64,000 bases of DNA from an uncultured Acidobacteriota bacterium (lineage in GTDB: Bacteria; Acidobacteriota; Terriglobia; Terriglobales; Acidobacteriaceae). The notes below the pieces were generated by a model. That model saw only the letters and a program-made list of their open reading frames with translations, was not told the DNA's origin and ran no database searches. Positions 9,174-19,282 of this stretch are shown in pieces; the first letter of the stretch is position 1, and each line of letters begins with the position of its first letter. The stretch spans positions 1,054,001 to 1,118,000 of the forward strand of contig CAILAC010000016.1 of NCBI GenBank assembly GCA_903832055.1, given 5' to 3'. Position numbers and translations under genes: made by a program.

Positions 9174-9222
9174 GGGCGGGACCTGGGGCTTCCAGGGTGA
9201 TGGAACGCGATCGCTCACGTGG

Positions 9223-9996
9223 CTATTTGTTCTGGCTGACGACGGAAAAGACGACGCCCTGGGGATCGACAGCGGTGGCAATCCAGCCGCCGCCGGGGAC
9301 CTGGGAGGGGCCGTTGATGAGGGAGCCGCCCGCTGCTGTGGTGCGTTCAATGGCGGCGGAGGTGCTGTCGACGTTGAAATAAAAGCCCCAGTAGGGGCGG
9401 TCGATGGCTGGGGGTTTGGTCATGATGCCGCCTGCGCCCATGGGCTTGTTGTCGCCCTCGTCAAAGAGGCGGTAGGTGCCCATGGCGCCCATGTCCATGT
9501 CGGAGAGTTTGGTCCAGCCGAAGAGGGTGGAGTAGAAGGTCCATGCGGATTCGAGGTCGGTGGCGTAGAGCTCGTTCCAGCCGATGGTGCCGGGAGTTGG
9601 AGGCTGAGGCGGATTGGCAGGGGACTGCATGGCGGGGTCCGAAGTGAAGACGATGAAGGCGGCGCCCTGTGGATCGGAGCAAACGGCGAAGCGCAGCATA
9701 CCGGGGACGTCGGTTGGGCCTTTCCAGAGCTTGCCGCCTGCCTCTTCAATCTTGACGACGTGGGCATCGACATCATCGACGCTGATGTAGCCGATCCAGA
9801 AGGAAGGCGCACCCGGAGGCCCAGTCAACATGCCGGCAACGCCGTAGCCGTCAACATTGAATGTGGTGTAGGGCATGTCACCGCCGCCAACCTGGGATGT
9901 GGTCCAGCCGATGACCTTGGTATAGAAGGCTTCAGAGGCAGCGGTGTCGGGGGTCATGAGTTCGTACCAGCCGAATTTACCTTTTGGGGTGTACAT
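9223..9996 (-). CDS. VOC (glyoxalase/dioxygenase superfamily) protein with two domains
   Basis: The 257-residue protein contains two vicinal-oxygen-chelate repeats (about residues 8-120 and 145-255). Both begin with the pattern GWYEL or GWNELYATD and carry a YT or YSTLFGWT segment, as in the cytosolic family related to CFP-30-like antigens. The start at 9996 was chosen because GGAG lies 7 nt upstream of it and the family similarity begins at GKFGWYELMTPD. A frame extends to 10086 without such support. Metal-ligand positions vary in this family and the substrate is unknown. Confidence 0.85.
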   Translation of the reverse strand: MYTPKGKFGWYELMTPDTAASEAFYTKVIGWTTSQVGGGDMPYTTFNVDGYGVAGMLTGPPGAPSFWIGYISVDDVDAHVVKIEEAGGKLWKGPTDVPGMLRFAVCSDPQGAAFIVFTSDPAMQSPANPPQPPTPGTIGWNELYATDLESAWTFYSTLFGWTKLSDMDMGAMGTYRLFDEGDNKPMGAGGIMTKPPAIDRPYWGFYFNVDSTSAAIERTTAAGGSLINGPSQVPGGGWIATAVDPQGVVFSVVSQNK

Positions 9997-10231
9997 AGGG
10001 ATTCTCCAGTTTTTGATGTAATGGAAGTCGCGGGGAGGCGATGGTGACTCGGGTTCCTTCATATCAATATGCGAGGAGCAAGTCAAACCAATATTGAGGG
10101 AATCGGGATGAGTCTTTGAAACGGGCTCATTTCTCGCGAAAATCGACGCAGACTGGCCCGATTTGTCGGGCTGCGGTGTCTATAAGGTAGGCTGCCTTTG
10201 TGGTTGAACGGGGCGCTTTGGGGGAGGGTGT

Positions 10232-11641
10232 ATGCGGGGAATTCTGACAGGGACGGTTGTTTTGGCTTTGATTGGATTGAGTTTGGCGGTGAAGGCTCAG
10301 GAGCCTGCGGCGACCAGGCTGACGATTTATAACGAAGACTTTGCGGTGGCTCGGACGACAGTGCCGCTCACGCTGAAGCCGGGCGTGAACGAGGTGACGA
10401 CGACGAGCGTGACGAGCCAGCTCGAACCGGATTCCGTGGTGCTGCGGGACCCGGAGAGCCATAACCCGATTCAGGTGCTGGAGCAGAATTATGACTCGGC
10501 GGTGGTGACGCAGGGTTGGCTGCTGGAGAAGTATGAGGGGCGGATGATTGACTTCCAACTGCCGGCGCCAGCTGCGGGCGGGGTGGGGCAGACGATTCAG
10601 GGGAAGATTGTGCGGGCTGGTAGCGACCCGCTGATTGAGGTGGTCGGGAAGCTGCAGTTTCAGTTGCCGGGGGTGCCGCTGTTTCCGGCTGCTACTGACG
10701 GGTTGACGCTGAAGCCGACGCTGCGGTGGAGGATTGATGCGCGGAAGGCGGCGAGTTTTCCGGCGGAACTGGACTACATTACGCATGGGATGAAGTGGCA
10801 GGCGACGTATAACGTGCTGATTCCGGCTACCGAAGATACGACGGGGCCGGAGAAGGCAGATGTGCTGGGGTGGGTGACGATTGAGAACCATACGGGGACG
10901 GAGTTTCCCGAGGCGACGATCCAGCTGATGGCTGGGGAGGTGGCGAAGATCAAGCAGGTTCGGCAGTTTGACCGAGTTGAGCTAGCCGCAAAAGTCTATG
11001 CGCCCATGGCAATGGCACCGCCACCGCAGGTGACGCAGAAGGCTTTTGACGAGTTTCATTTGTATGACCTGCACCGGACGGTGGCGCTCAAAAATGGGGA
11101 GACGAAGCAGGTGCAGTTTCTTGAGGCGACGGGGGTCACGGTACAGCGGCGGTTTGAGCTGGACAACCAGAGCGGCTATGACGAGGCCAATCCGGGGAAC
11201 GCGGCGGTGGTTGAAAAGATCAAAAACTCCGAGGCGAACCACCTGGGGATGCCGATTCCGGCGGGGCGGCTGCGGGTGTATCGGCGGGATACGGACGGGC
11301 AGGTGCAGTTTGTGGGCGAGAGCATGATTGAGCACACGCCAGCGGAGCAGGAGATCAACGTCGTCACCGGCAAGGCCTTTGACGTAACGGGCAAGCGGCG
11401 GCAGACGGAGTCTCATTCCAGTTCGCACTCGTCGGATGAGTCCTATGAAATCAAGCTGGCAAACCAAAAGGCGCAGGCGGTGACGGTGCACGTGATGGAG
11501 CACCTGAACCAGCAGAACTGGAAGATCACGGCGCGGTCTGGAGACTTCACCAAGAAGGATGCAAACACGGTTGATTTTGCGGTTGTGGTGCCGGCGAAGG
11601 GGGAGGCGGTGCTGACGTATTCAGTGCACTACAGCTGGTAG
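10232..11641 (+). CDS. DUF4139 domain protein, secreted
   Basis: The 469-residue protein has a signal peptide (about residues 1-23) and then the DUF4139 pattern: TRLTIYNEDFAVARTTVPL near the N-terminus, WRIDARKAASFPAELDYIT and MKWQATYNVLI in the middle, and KITARSGDFTKKDANTVDF with VPAKGEAVLTYSV at the end. These are predicted beta-rich extracytoplasmic proteins of unknown role, frequent in Acidobacteria. A Ser/His-rich loop is near residue 395. A TATAAG -10-like hexamer lies upstream at about 10181. It converges with tgt, and the stop codons are only a few bases apart. Confidence 0.85.
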   Translation: MRGILTGTVVLALIGLSLAVKAQEPAATRLTIYNEDFAVARTTVPLTLKPGVNEVTTTSVTSQLEPDSVVLRDPESHNPIQVLEQNYDSAVVTQGWLLEKYEGRMIDFQLPAPAAGGVGQTIQGKIVRAGSDPLIEVVGKLQFQLPGVPLFPAATDGLTLKPTLRWRIDARKAASFPAELDYITHGMKWQATYNVLIPATEDTTGPEKADVLGWVTIENHTGTEFPEATIQLMAGEVAKIKQVRQFDRVELAAKVYAPMAMAPPPQVTQKAFDEFHLYDLHRTVALKNGETKQVQFLEATGVTVQRRFELDNQSGYDEANPGNAAVVEKIKNSEANHLGMPIPAGRLRVYRRDTDGQVQFVGESMIEHTPAEQEINVVTGKAFDVTGKRRQTESHSSSHSSDESYEIKLANQKAQAVTVHVMEHLNQQNWKITARSGDFTKKDANTVDFAVVVPAKGEAVLTYSVHYSW

Positions 11642-11645
11642 AAAT

Positions 11646-12791
<1,146 letters not shown>

Positions 12792-12896
12792 CTATCGGGT
12801 TTGTGGTTTGGGTTGATTGGGGCGAGGCTTGATGGCGGATTCATGATGAATGGCGTGATTCTGGACTATACTTTCTGCAATTTCGAGGAGGGTGCT

Positions 12897-13475
12897 ATGG
12901 CGCGCACGAAAGAGTTTGATCCGGAAGTAGCGGTGCAGGCTGCGGTGGGAGTTTTTTGGCAGCAGGGGTATGAGCGGGCTTCACTGGACGAGCTGATGGG
13001 GGCAATGGGCATTGCGCGGCAGAGCCTCTATGACACGTTTGGCGACAAGCGGAAGTTGTATCTGCGCGCGCTGCGGCGGTACCGGGATGACAAGCTGGAA
13101 GTGACGAAGAAGATGTTTGCCGAGGGGCGGCCGGTGAAGAAGTGTTTCCGCGAACTGCTGGATGGGTTTGCGAAAGAGAGCAAGGAAGAGCTTTCGCGGG
13201 GATGCCTGCTGCTGAACGCAAATATCGAACGGGCGCAGGGGGACGAAGAGGTTGCGGAGCTGCTGGAGGGGAACCAGAAAGCGGTGGAGATGATCTATCG
13301 CGAGGCGCTGGAGCGAGCGCAGAAGGCGGGCGAGCTGGGAAAGAAGAAGGACCCGGCGGCGCTGGCGCGGTTCTATGTGGCGACGGTGCAGGGGATGCAT
13401 GCGATGGGCCGGGTGGTGCCGAAACACAAGCCTCTGGCGGCTGTGGCTGCAATTGCGCTGGAGGCGCTGGAATAG
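12897..13475 (+). CDS. TetR/AcrR family transcriptional regulator
   Basis: The 192-residue protein has an N-terminal helix-turn-helix of the TetR family (about residues 8-55: EVAVQAAVGVFWQQGYERASLDELMGAMGI read in two parts, then SLYDTFGDKRKLY). The C-terminal part carries an SRGCLLLNA segment as in regulators of quinone or organic-hydride stress genes. The ATG at 12897 follows a GAGGAGGG ribosome-binding site; the frame extends further upstream into the tgt gene without support. A TATACT hexamer at 12867-12872 is a possible -10 element. Its target is unknown. Confidence 0.9.
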   Translation: MARTKEFDPEVAVQAAVGVFWQQGYERASLDELMGAMGIARQSLYDTFGDKRKLYLRALRRYRDDKLEVTKKMFAEGRPVKKCFRELLDGFAKESKEELSRGCLLLNANIERAQGDEEVAELLEGNQKAVEMIYREALERAQKAGELGKKKDPAALARFYVATVQGMHAMGRVVPKHKPLAAVAAIALEALE

Positions 13476-13563
13476 GGCTGGGGAGTGGCCGTTGGCCCAA
13501 TTAGTAGACACAATATTTTTATGGACCAGTAAATCCAGAATCTAATGGATGGGTGTTTATCAT

Positions 13564-13609
13564 CCCACCCTGGCCGGAAACACAAGAACCCGGCGAGGGT
13601 GGGGCACCG
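13564..13609 (+). repeat. Palindromic intergenic repeat, related copy
   Basis: CCCACCCT (13564-13571) pairs perfectly with AGGGTGGG (13596-13603). The stem continues with CCGG (13574-13577) against CCGG (13590-13593). It ends GGGGCACC like the copies at 7581, 19112 and 41244. It lies between the convergent TetR gene and the small minus-strand gene. Confidence 0.65.
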
Positions 13610-13642
13610 AGATTTCTTCAATAACCCTCAGACGACGACAGG

Positions 13643-13888
13643 TTAGCCGACGACGGAGCGGATTTTTGCTTCGATCATGCTGCATGGGACGAAGATGGGT
13701 TTTTCGGTGCAGTGGATGGTGAGGGATTCCGAGGGCTGGTCGTAGTTCCATGTGAAGTCGAGGCCCTGGTATGTGGTCCGGCCGCTCTCGCCGGTGAGGG
13801 CGAGGCCCTGGGATTGGGCATTGACGAGAAGCGCGGCGTACTTTTCTTGAGTGATGCCGGTGAAGGTCATCGGTGCACAGTTAGACAT
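13643..13888 (-). CDS. Small conserved-looking protein, function unknown
   Basis: Starting at 13888 gives 81 residues (MSNCAPMTFTGITQEKYAAL onward). GGAG lies 8 nt before the ATG, which decides the start over the longer frame that reaches 13942. The sequence has a short alpha part followed by a beta-rich part (TTYQGLDFTWNYD, SLTIHCTEKPIFVPC) and two to three cysteines. No signal peptide or membrane segment is visible. I do not recognise the family; a small alpha/beta cytosolic protein is all that can be said. Confidence 0.7.
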   Translation of the reverse strand: MSNCAPMTFTGITQEKYAALLVNAQSQGLALTGESGRTTYQGLDFTWNYDQPSESLTIHCTEKPIFVPCSMIEAKIRSVVG

Positions 13889-14026
13889 GTTGAAAACTCC
13901 TTCACTTATGACCGTAGCAAAATGGGGGTTAATTGTCGGCAAACGGGGAGAGAGAAAGTTTTCGGGGTCAGATCAGAGCCAATTTCTGTCTCCCAGGTCC
14001 GAAGATCCGGGCATTGGCCACCCAGA

Positions 14027-15229
14027 TTAGAAACGAGATGCAACGAGCGCGACGGTGGCGATGAGCGGGACGACGAGCCAGGCGGGGGCCTTGGCGAGGA
14101 CAAGCAGCCCGAGTGCGGCGAGTGCGAGCGCGATATCGATGGGTGTGTGGAGCGTGGCGGTGCAGAGGGGCTGGATGAGCGCGGCGAGGAGGATGCCGAC
14201 GACGGATGCGTTGACGGCGCGGAGTGCGGCGCGGACAAGGGGATTGGCGCGGAGTCGGGACCAGTAGGGCAGGACGGCGGTGACGGCGAGCAGGCCGGGG
14301 AGGAAGAGTGCGAGGAGGGCGATGGTTCCGTAGAACAGGGGGCTGGGCGAGGGGCGGATGGCGCTGCCGAGGTAAGCGGCGAGTGCGAAGACGGGGCCGG
14401 GGAGTGCCTGCGCCGCTCCGTAGCCGGCGAGGAAGGTGGACTGGGGGAGCCAGCCGGGGGCGACGACTGTCGATTCGAGCAGGGGCAGCACGACGTGGCC
14501 GCCGCCGAAAACCAGGGCTCCGGAACGGTAAAAGGCGGCTGCCAGCGATAGCGGGGAGAGGCCGAAAGTGGGGATGAGGGAGGCCGCGAGGAGCAGTACG
14601 AAGAGAATGCCGGCGGTGAGTCCGATGGATTTGGAGAGCTGAATCGTGAGAACTTCGGCGCTGGCCTGGGGGTGATTTCGAAAGAAGATGAGGCCCATCG
14701 CGGCGGCGGCAGCGAGGACGCCGAGGGTGGAGAACTGCCCGGGAAACAGTAGCAGGAGGAATGCGGCGGCGGCGGCGATGAGGATGCGTTCGAGGTCGGG
14801 GGCGAGAGACCGCTGCATGGTGAGCACGGCCTGGGCGACGACGGCCACGGCAACGAGCGAAAGTCCGTGGAGAAGCGCGAGAGCAACGGGCCCGCTGAGG
14901 GCGGCGTGAGTTGCCGCAAAGCCAAGCATCAACAGGGCTGAAGGCAGCGTGAATCCGGCGAACGCGGCGAGGCCGCCGGGCAAGCCTCCGCGGAGAATGC
15001 CGAGGGCGAAGGCGACCTGGGAGCTGGCGGGGCCGGGCAGGGATTGAGCGAGGGCGATGAGTTCAGCGAGGGTTTCCTGCGAGCACCAGCGGCGGCGGGC
15101 GACGAACTCTTTCTGGTAGTAGCCGAGGTGGGCGATGGGCCCGCCAAAGCTGGTGCAGCCGAGGCGCAGGAATGCGAAGAAGACTTCAAGGAGAGGGTGC
15201 GGGGCGCGAGGTTTGGTGTGAGACTTCAT
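14027..15229 (-). CDS. chrA: Chromate transporter ChrA (CHR family)
   Basis: The 400-residue membrane protein contains the two CHR halves typical of long-chain ChrA. The first begins FFAFLRLGCTSFGGPIAHLG with QSLPGPASSQVA; the second has FYRSGALVFGGGHVVLPLLE and AAQALPGPVFALAAYLG. About ten to twelve hydrophobic segments are seen. The family exports or exchanges chromate and may move related anions. The start MKSHTK at 15229 was chosen because homology begins about 15 residues later; the open frame reaching 15463 runs through the DUF1801 gene. It lies 22 nt downstream of the DUF1801 gene on the same strand. Confidence 0.92.
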   Translation of the reverse strand: MKSHTKPRAPHPLLEVFFAFLRLGCTSFGGPIAHLGYYQKEFVARRRWCSQETLAELIALAQSLPGPASSQVAFALGILRGGLPGGLAAFAGFTLPSALLMLGFAATHAALSGPVALALLHGLSLVAVAVVAQAVLTMQRSLAPDLERILIAAAAAFLLLLFPGQFSTLGVLAAAAAMGLIFFRNHPQASAEVLTIQLSKSIGLTAGILFVLLLAASLIPTFGLSPLSLAAAFYRSGALVFGGGHVVLPLLESTVVAPGWLPQSTFLAGYGAAQALPGPVFALAAYLGSAIRPSPSPLFYGTIALLALFLPGLLAVTAVLPYWSRLRANPLVRAALRAVNASVVGILLAALIQPLCTATLHTPIDIALALAALGLLVLAKAPAWLVVPLIATVALVASRF

Positions 15230-15251
15230 GATGCCGCGTATGCAGGGTAGC

Positions 15252-15743
15252 TCATCGGCGCGGGCGCTGTTTGGCAGAGATCGATTTGACGATTGTTTCG
15301 CTTGACCCAGTTGCCGGCAAGGGAACTTTGGCCTGCGCGATGGCAGCAGCAATGAGCGCCCGAACGGCCGGCTCAGAGAGGGTAGCTGGGCTGGGCAGGC
15401 GGATGAATCGATTCTGGCTGCCTTCGCCCTGGAGCAGGTGTTCAGGGTCGGGGAGGGTGGCACCGTAGTAGAAGCTGAGGCCGCAGCCCTTGGAATTTGC
15501 CGTGAGAGAGGCGATGCAATCGGAAGCGCGGGGGGCGGAGCAGAAGCCGAAGACGAGGAAGTTGTAGTTGTCGTAGACGAGTTCGCTGGCGGTGGGAAGC
15601 AGTTTCCGGAGTTCCGTCCGAAGGCTGGTTATCAACTGCTGCATTTCCGGGGTGAATTTTGCGAGGAAGGCTGCGATCTGCTCCTCGGCCGGAACTGGGG
15701 CCGGAACTGGGGCCGGGCCAGCAGCGGAAGTTGACCTCATCAT
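15252..15743 (-). CDS. DUF1801 domain protein
   Basis: The 163-residue protein has a Pro/Ala-rich N-terminus made by a 12-bp tandem duplication (PAPVPAPVPAE), then a DUF1801-type domain. Seen features are the LRTELRKLLPTASELVYDNYNF stretch (read in two parts), a GFCSAPRASDCIASL segment and YYGATLPDP. Members are small cytosolic proteins of the YdhG/iron-chaperone-like fold and are poorly characterised. The start MMRSTS is supported by GGAG 6 nt upstream. It may share a transcript with chrA. Confidence 0.8.
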   Translation of the reverse strand: MMRSTSAAGPAPVPAPVPAEEQIAAFLAKFTPEMQQLITSLRTELRKLLPTASELVYDNYNFLVFGFCSAPRASDCIASLTANSKGCGLSFYYGATLPDPEHLLQGEGSQNRFIRLPSPATLSEPAVRALIAAAIAQAKVPLPATGSSETIVKSISAKQRPRR

Positions 15744-15851
15744 GCGGGGCTCCTGTGTGGCGACGATAGCACTGGTTTGGCCCCGATGACCAGATGCAGG
15801 ACGAGGCAAGTAGAGGTCGGTTATAGTGAATCGTTCGCTGGAGGGGGTTCG

Positions 15852-16892
15852 ATGATGGTTCAAAAGTGCCTGGGGTTGATTGCGATTGGATTGGTGGCTT
15901 CTGTGGGTTGTCTGGCGCAGTCGGGCGGCCGTTTGCTGGTGGTGGAAAAGGGCGCTCAGTCGCTGGGAGTAGTGGATGCGGCTGCGGGCAAGACAGAGGT
16001 TTCGATTTCGGAAGGGGCACTGCCGGGCAAGGATACCGGGCATGAAGTGGCTGCTTCGCGGAACGGGAAGCTGGCGTATGTGCCGATTTACGGGGATTCG
16101 GGTGTAGGCAGTCCGGGTACTGATGGGCACATGATGGTGGTCATTGATCTGGCAACGCAGAAGGTAGTCAACACGGTGGATTTTGGTCATCCGGTGCGGC
16201 CACATCTGCCGGTGCTGGGGCCGCCGGTGGCGGGCCACCCGGATGGGCTGCTGTATGTGACCACTGAGCTGGACAAGACGGTGACGGTGATCGACCCGAA
16301 GACCATGAAGATGATCGGAACGGTTCCGACGGGTTCAGTGCAGAGCCACATGCTGGTGGTTTCGCATGATGGCAAGCGTGGGTACACGGCCAATGTGAAG
16401 CCGGGGACGGTTTCAGTGCTGGACCTGGTAGGGCGCAAGACGGTGACTGTGATCCCGGTTTCGGGGATGACGCAGCGCATTTCGATTTCAAAGGACGACC
16501 GCTGGGTATTTACCAGCGACCAGACCAAGCCGGAGCTGGTGGTGATTGATACGAAGACCAATTCGATCAGCCGCCGGGTCACGCTGCCGGGCCTGGGCTA
16601 TGGGACGGCCTCGACGGTGGATGGACGCTGGCTGCTGGTGGCCTTGGATGCTGCGGACAAGGTTGCGGTCGTCGATCTCAAGACCTGGACGGTGGCACGG
16701 ACGGTGGATGGCCTGGATGCGCCTCAGGCGGTGGTGATGAGCCCGGACGGGAAAGCGGCGTATGTTTCATGCCAAAAGAGCGGGCGCGTGGCAGAGATTG
16801 CGCTCACGGGGGAACCAGCTGGCTGGACTGTGAAGCAGATGATTCCGGTGGGTAAAGGTGCGGACGGGATGATCTGGGCTGGGATTCGATAA
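15852..16892 (+). CDS. Exported YncE-like beta-propeller protein
   Basis: The 346-residue protein has an N-terminal signal with a possible lipobox (VASVGC, Cys20), then about seven repeats of the 40-residue YVTN/YncE type. Examples are DKTVTVIDPKTMKMIGTVPT, DGKRGYTANVKPGTVSVLDL and DGKAAYVSCQKSGRVAEIAL. Such propellers are periplasmic or surface proteins with ligand-binding or enzymatic roles that vary. The ATG at 15852 follows GGAGGGGG. A TATAGT hexamer at about 15823-15828 may be its -10 element. The frame extends upstream without support. Confidence 0.85.
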   Translation: MMVQKCLGLIAIGLVASVGCLAQSGGRLLVVEKGAQSLGVVDAAAGKTEVSISEGALPGKDTGHEVAASRNGKLAYVPIYGDSGVGSPGTDGHMMVVIDLATQKVVNTVDFGHPVRPHLPVLGPPVAGHPDGLLYVTTELDKTVTVIDPKTMKMIGTVPTGSVQSHMLVVSHDGKRGYTANVKPGTVSVLDLVGRKTVTVIPVSGMTQRISISKDDRWVFTSDQTKPELVVIDTKTNSISRRVTLPGLGYGTASTVDGRWLLVALDAADKVAVVDLKTWTVARTVDGLDAPQAVVMSPDGKAAYVSCQKSGRVAEIALTGEPAGWTVKQMIPVGKGADGMIWAGIR

Positions 16893-16935
16893 GCTCCCCT
16901 GTAACCGTGGGGGGCCTCGGGCACTCTCACCTGTT

Positions 16936-17718
16936 ATGTGGAATCTGAGTTTAACGAGTGGGGTGGTGCTGGCTTGTGTGGCGGTCGGCATTGGTCCTTT
17001 GGGCCTTCTGTTGCAGCCAAAGGCGGTCGGTGCCGTGAGTGAAGCTGGGCCGCCCGTTCCTGTATTAGTGGAGTTATTTACTTCCGAGGGCTGCTCCAGT
17101 TGCCCTCCTGCCGATGCTTTGCTGGCGAGGCTGGATGCGACGCAGCCAGTGGCCGGGGCGCGTGTGATCGTGCTCAGCGAACATGTGACGTACTGGAATC
17201 ATCTGGGTTGGCGGGACCCGTTTTCACTGGATGCAATGACGGAGCGTCAGCAGAAGTATGCATCGCGGTTTGGGCTCGGCGAGGTGTACACGCCGCAGGT
17301 GGTTGTCGATGGCGCGGCAGAATTGGTGGGCAGCGATGCGCGGGGGCTGGAACGGGCTATCGCAAAATCTGCCGCAAGCGCCAAGGCGGAGCTGAGTATC
17401 GAGTCTGTCGAGGTAGCGGATGGAGAAATTCGCTTTGCGCTGGGCGGTCGACTTGCATCGGGCTCAGCGTTAGTGACAGTGGTAGCGGAGGACGCTGTTG
17501 AGTCTTCTGTGCTGCGCGGAGAGAATTCCGGGCGGACATTGAAACATGTGGCGGTGGTTCGCCGGATGGAGACGCTGCCAGCGGGGTCAGCTGACGGGCG
17601 GAGGCTGGCGATGAAGTTGCCGGGTGAGGCTCATGGGCCATTGCGGCTGGTGGTGTTTGGGGTTGAGGCCAGAAGCGGGCGGGTGATGGCGGTGGCAGAG
17701 AAGCCGATTCCCCGCTAA
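16936..17718 (+). CDS. DUF1223 thioredoxin-like secreted protein
   Basis: The 260-residue protein has an N-terminal hydrophobic signal (about residues 5-30) and a DUF1223 domain. The clear signature is VELFTSEGCSSCPPADALL (about 45-63) with a CSSCP redox-like motif, then ARVIVLSEHVTYWNHLGWRDPFS and YTPQVVVDG. This family is thioredoxin-like and exported, with no assigned reaction. It follows the beta-propeller gene by 43 nt on the same strand, so they could be co-transcribed. Confidence 0.88.
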   Translation: MWNLSLTSGVVLACVAVGIGPLGLLLQPKAVGAVSEAGPPVPVLVELFTSEGCSSCPPADALLARLDATQPVAGARVIVLSEHVTYWNHLGWRDPFSLDAMTERQQKYASRFGLGEVYTPQVVVDGAAELVGSDARGLERAIAKSAASAKAELSIESVEVADGEIRFALGGRLASGSALVTVVAEDAVESSVLRGENSGRTLKHVAVVRRMETLPAGSADGRRLAMKLPGEAHGPLRLVVFGVEARSGRVMAVAEKPIPR

Positions 17719-17812
17719 GCAGGGGTGCGAAGTCAAATCGAAGTGACAGAAATCCCCAACTCCGGGGCGGCTGGGCGCGCCTTTTGAACCCGATTGGGGC
17801 TAGAATTCTTGT

Positions 17813-19105
17813 ATGACAGATCGTTTACAGAAAGAGTTTTCCCGTTCGCTGGCCTTGGCTGATCCTGAGGTGGCGGCTGCCATTGACCATGAAGCGCTGC
17901 GCCAGCACGAAGGGCTGGAGATGATTGCCAGCGAAAACTTCGTCTCGGAAGCGGTGCTTGAGGCGGCGGGTTCAGTATTTACGAACAAGTATGCCGAAGG
18001 ATATCCGGGGAGACGCTACTACGGCGGCTGCGAGTATGCCGACGTGGTGGAGAACCTGGCGCGGGACCGGGCCAAGCAGCTTTTCGGGGCGGAGCATGCG
18101 AATGTGCAGCCGCACTCTGGCTCGCAGGCCAACGCGGCGGCGTACATGGCGGTGCTGGAGCACGGGGACACGATTCTGGGTCTGGACCTGGCGCATGGCG
18201 GCCATTTGACGCACGGCCACAAGCTGAGCTTCAGCGGCAAGCAGTTCCGGCCAACGTTCTATACGGTGCGCAAAGATACCGAGATGATCGACTACGACGA
18301 GTTGGAGTCGATTGCGGTGCGTGAACAGCCCAAGGTGATTATCGGCGGCGCGAGCGCGTATTCGCGTATCTGGGAATTTGGCCGGATGCGGGAGATTGCA
18401 GACAAGGTCGGCGCGAAGCTGATGATTGATATGGCGCATATTGCCGGCCTGGTGGCGGGTGGTGCGCATCCCTCGCCGGTGCCGCACGCGCAGATTGTGA
18501 CGACGACGACCCACAAGACGCTGCGCGGGCCGCGTGCCGGGCTGATTCTCTGCGAACAGCCGCTGGCGGCGGCGATTGACCGCGCTGTATTCCCAGGGCA
18601 GCAGGGTGGCCCGCTGGTACACATTGTGGCGGCCAAGGCCGTTGCCTTCAAAGAGGCGCTGGAGCCGAGCTTTGCGGATTACGCCGCGCAGGTGGTGGCC
18701 AATGCGCAGGCGCTGGCGGCGGGTTTGCAGGCTGGCGGCTGGCGGATTATTTCGGGCGGCACCGACAACCACGTGATGCTGGTGGACGTGTTTGTGCGCG
18801 GGATCCTCGGATCTGAGGCTGAACTGGCCCTCGGCAAGGCGGGGATTACGGTGAACAAGAACGCGATTCCGTATGACACCAATCCGCCGCTGAAGCCATC
18901 GGGCATTCGCGTGGGTACGCCGGCTTTGACGACGCGCGGGATGAAGGAGCCGGAGATGCGGCAGATTGCCGCGTGGATCGGGCAGGCGCTGGAGAGCCGA
19001 GCGGATGATGCGGTGCTGGGGCAGATTCGCGGAGAAGTGGCAGAGATGGCGAACCGGTTCCCGCTGTATGCATGGCGGCGCGAGGCGGTTGCGGTCGGGG
19101 TGTAG
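17813..19105 (+). CDS. glyA: Serine hydroxymethyltransferase
   Basis: The 430-residue PLP enzyme interconverts serine and glycine with tetrahydrofolate, supplying one-carbon units. Diagnostic segments are [47 protein letters not shown] and [12 protein letters not shown], where Lys235 should hold PLP. Length is normal. The ATG has no ribosome-binding site, and TAGAAT (17801-17806) ends exactly 6 nt before it, suggesting a leaderless mRNA. A palindromic repeat follows 6 nt after the stop. Confidence 0.97.
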   Translation: MTDRLQKEFSRSLALADPEVAAAIDHEALRQHEGLEMIASENFVSEAVLEAAGSVFTNKYAEGYPGRRYYGGCEYADVVENLARDRAKQLFGAEHANVQPHSGSQANAAAYMAVLEHGDTILGLDLAHGGHLTHGHKLSFSGKQFRPTFYTVRKDTEMIDYDELESIAVREQPKVIIGGASAYSRIWEFGRMREIADKVGAKLMIDMAHIAGLVAGGAHPSPVPHAQIVTTTTHKTLRGPRAGLILCEQPLAAAIDRAVFPGQQGGPLVHIVAAKAVAFKEALEPSFADYAAQVVANAQALAAGLQAGGWRIISGGTDNHVMLVDVFVRGILGSEAELALGKAGITVNKNAIPYDTNPPLKPSGIRVGTPALTTRGMKEPEMRQIAAWIGQALESRADDAVLGQIRGEVAEMANRFPLYAWRREAVAVGV

Positions 19106-19111
19106 TTGACT

Positions 19112-19153
19112 CCCACCCTTTGCGCAGAGAACGCGCCAAGGATGGGGCACCCG
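19112..19153 (+). repeat. Palindromic intergenic repeat after glyA
   Basis: CCCACCCTTTGCGC (19112-19125) faces GCGCCAAGGATGGG (19133-19146) as an imperfect inverted repeat with two mismatches. It ends in TGGGGCACCC like the other family members in this window. Its place just after glyA would let it act as a transcript-end hairpin. Confidence 0.6.
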
Positions 19154-19282
19154 GAATGACTTTCTGCTTAGACAAAGGCCTTTCCCTGCGGGGAGAGGCT
19201 TTTGCTGTTTGCGGCGATATACAGGGCTGGTGAGTGGAATGTAGGATGGGCCTGCTCTGCATATTCTCCCTGAGGTTTCACG

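Noticed and set aside
9223-9350. Extension of the RHS fragment upstream to 9350
   Set aside because: This part overlaps the VOC gene in another frame and lacks RHS features; RHS similarity begins only near 9170.
13712-14551. Gly/Glu-rich plus-strand frame of 279 codons, and the similar frame at 11880-12629
   Set aside because: Both are antisense to clear genes (the small protein with chrA, and tgt) and show only GC-driven low complexity.
15669-15730. Short tandem repeat as a mobile-element end
   Set aside because: It is an in-frame 12-bp duplication encoding PAPV in the DUF1801 protein, so coding explains it.
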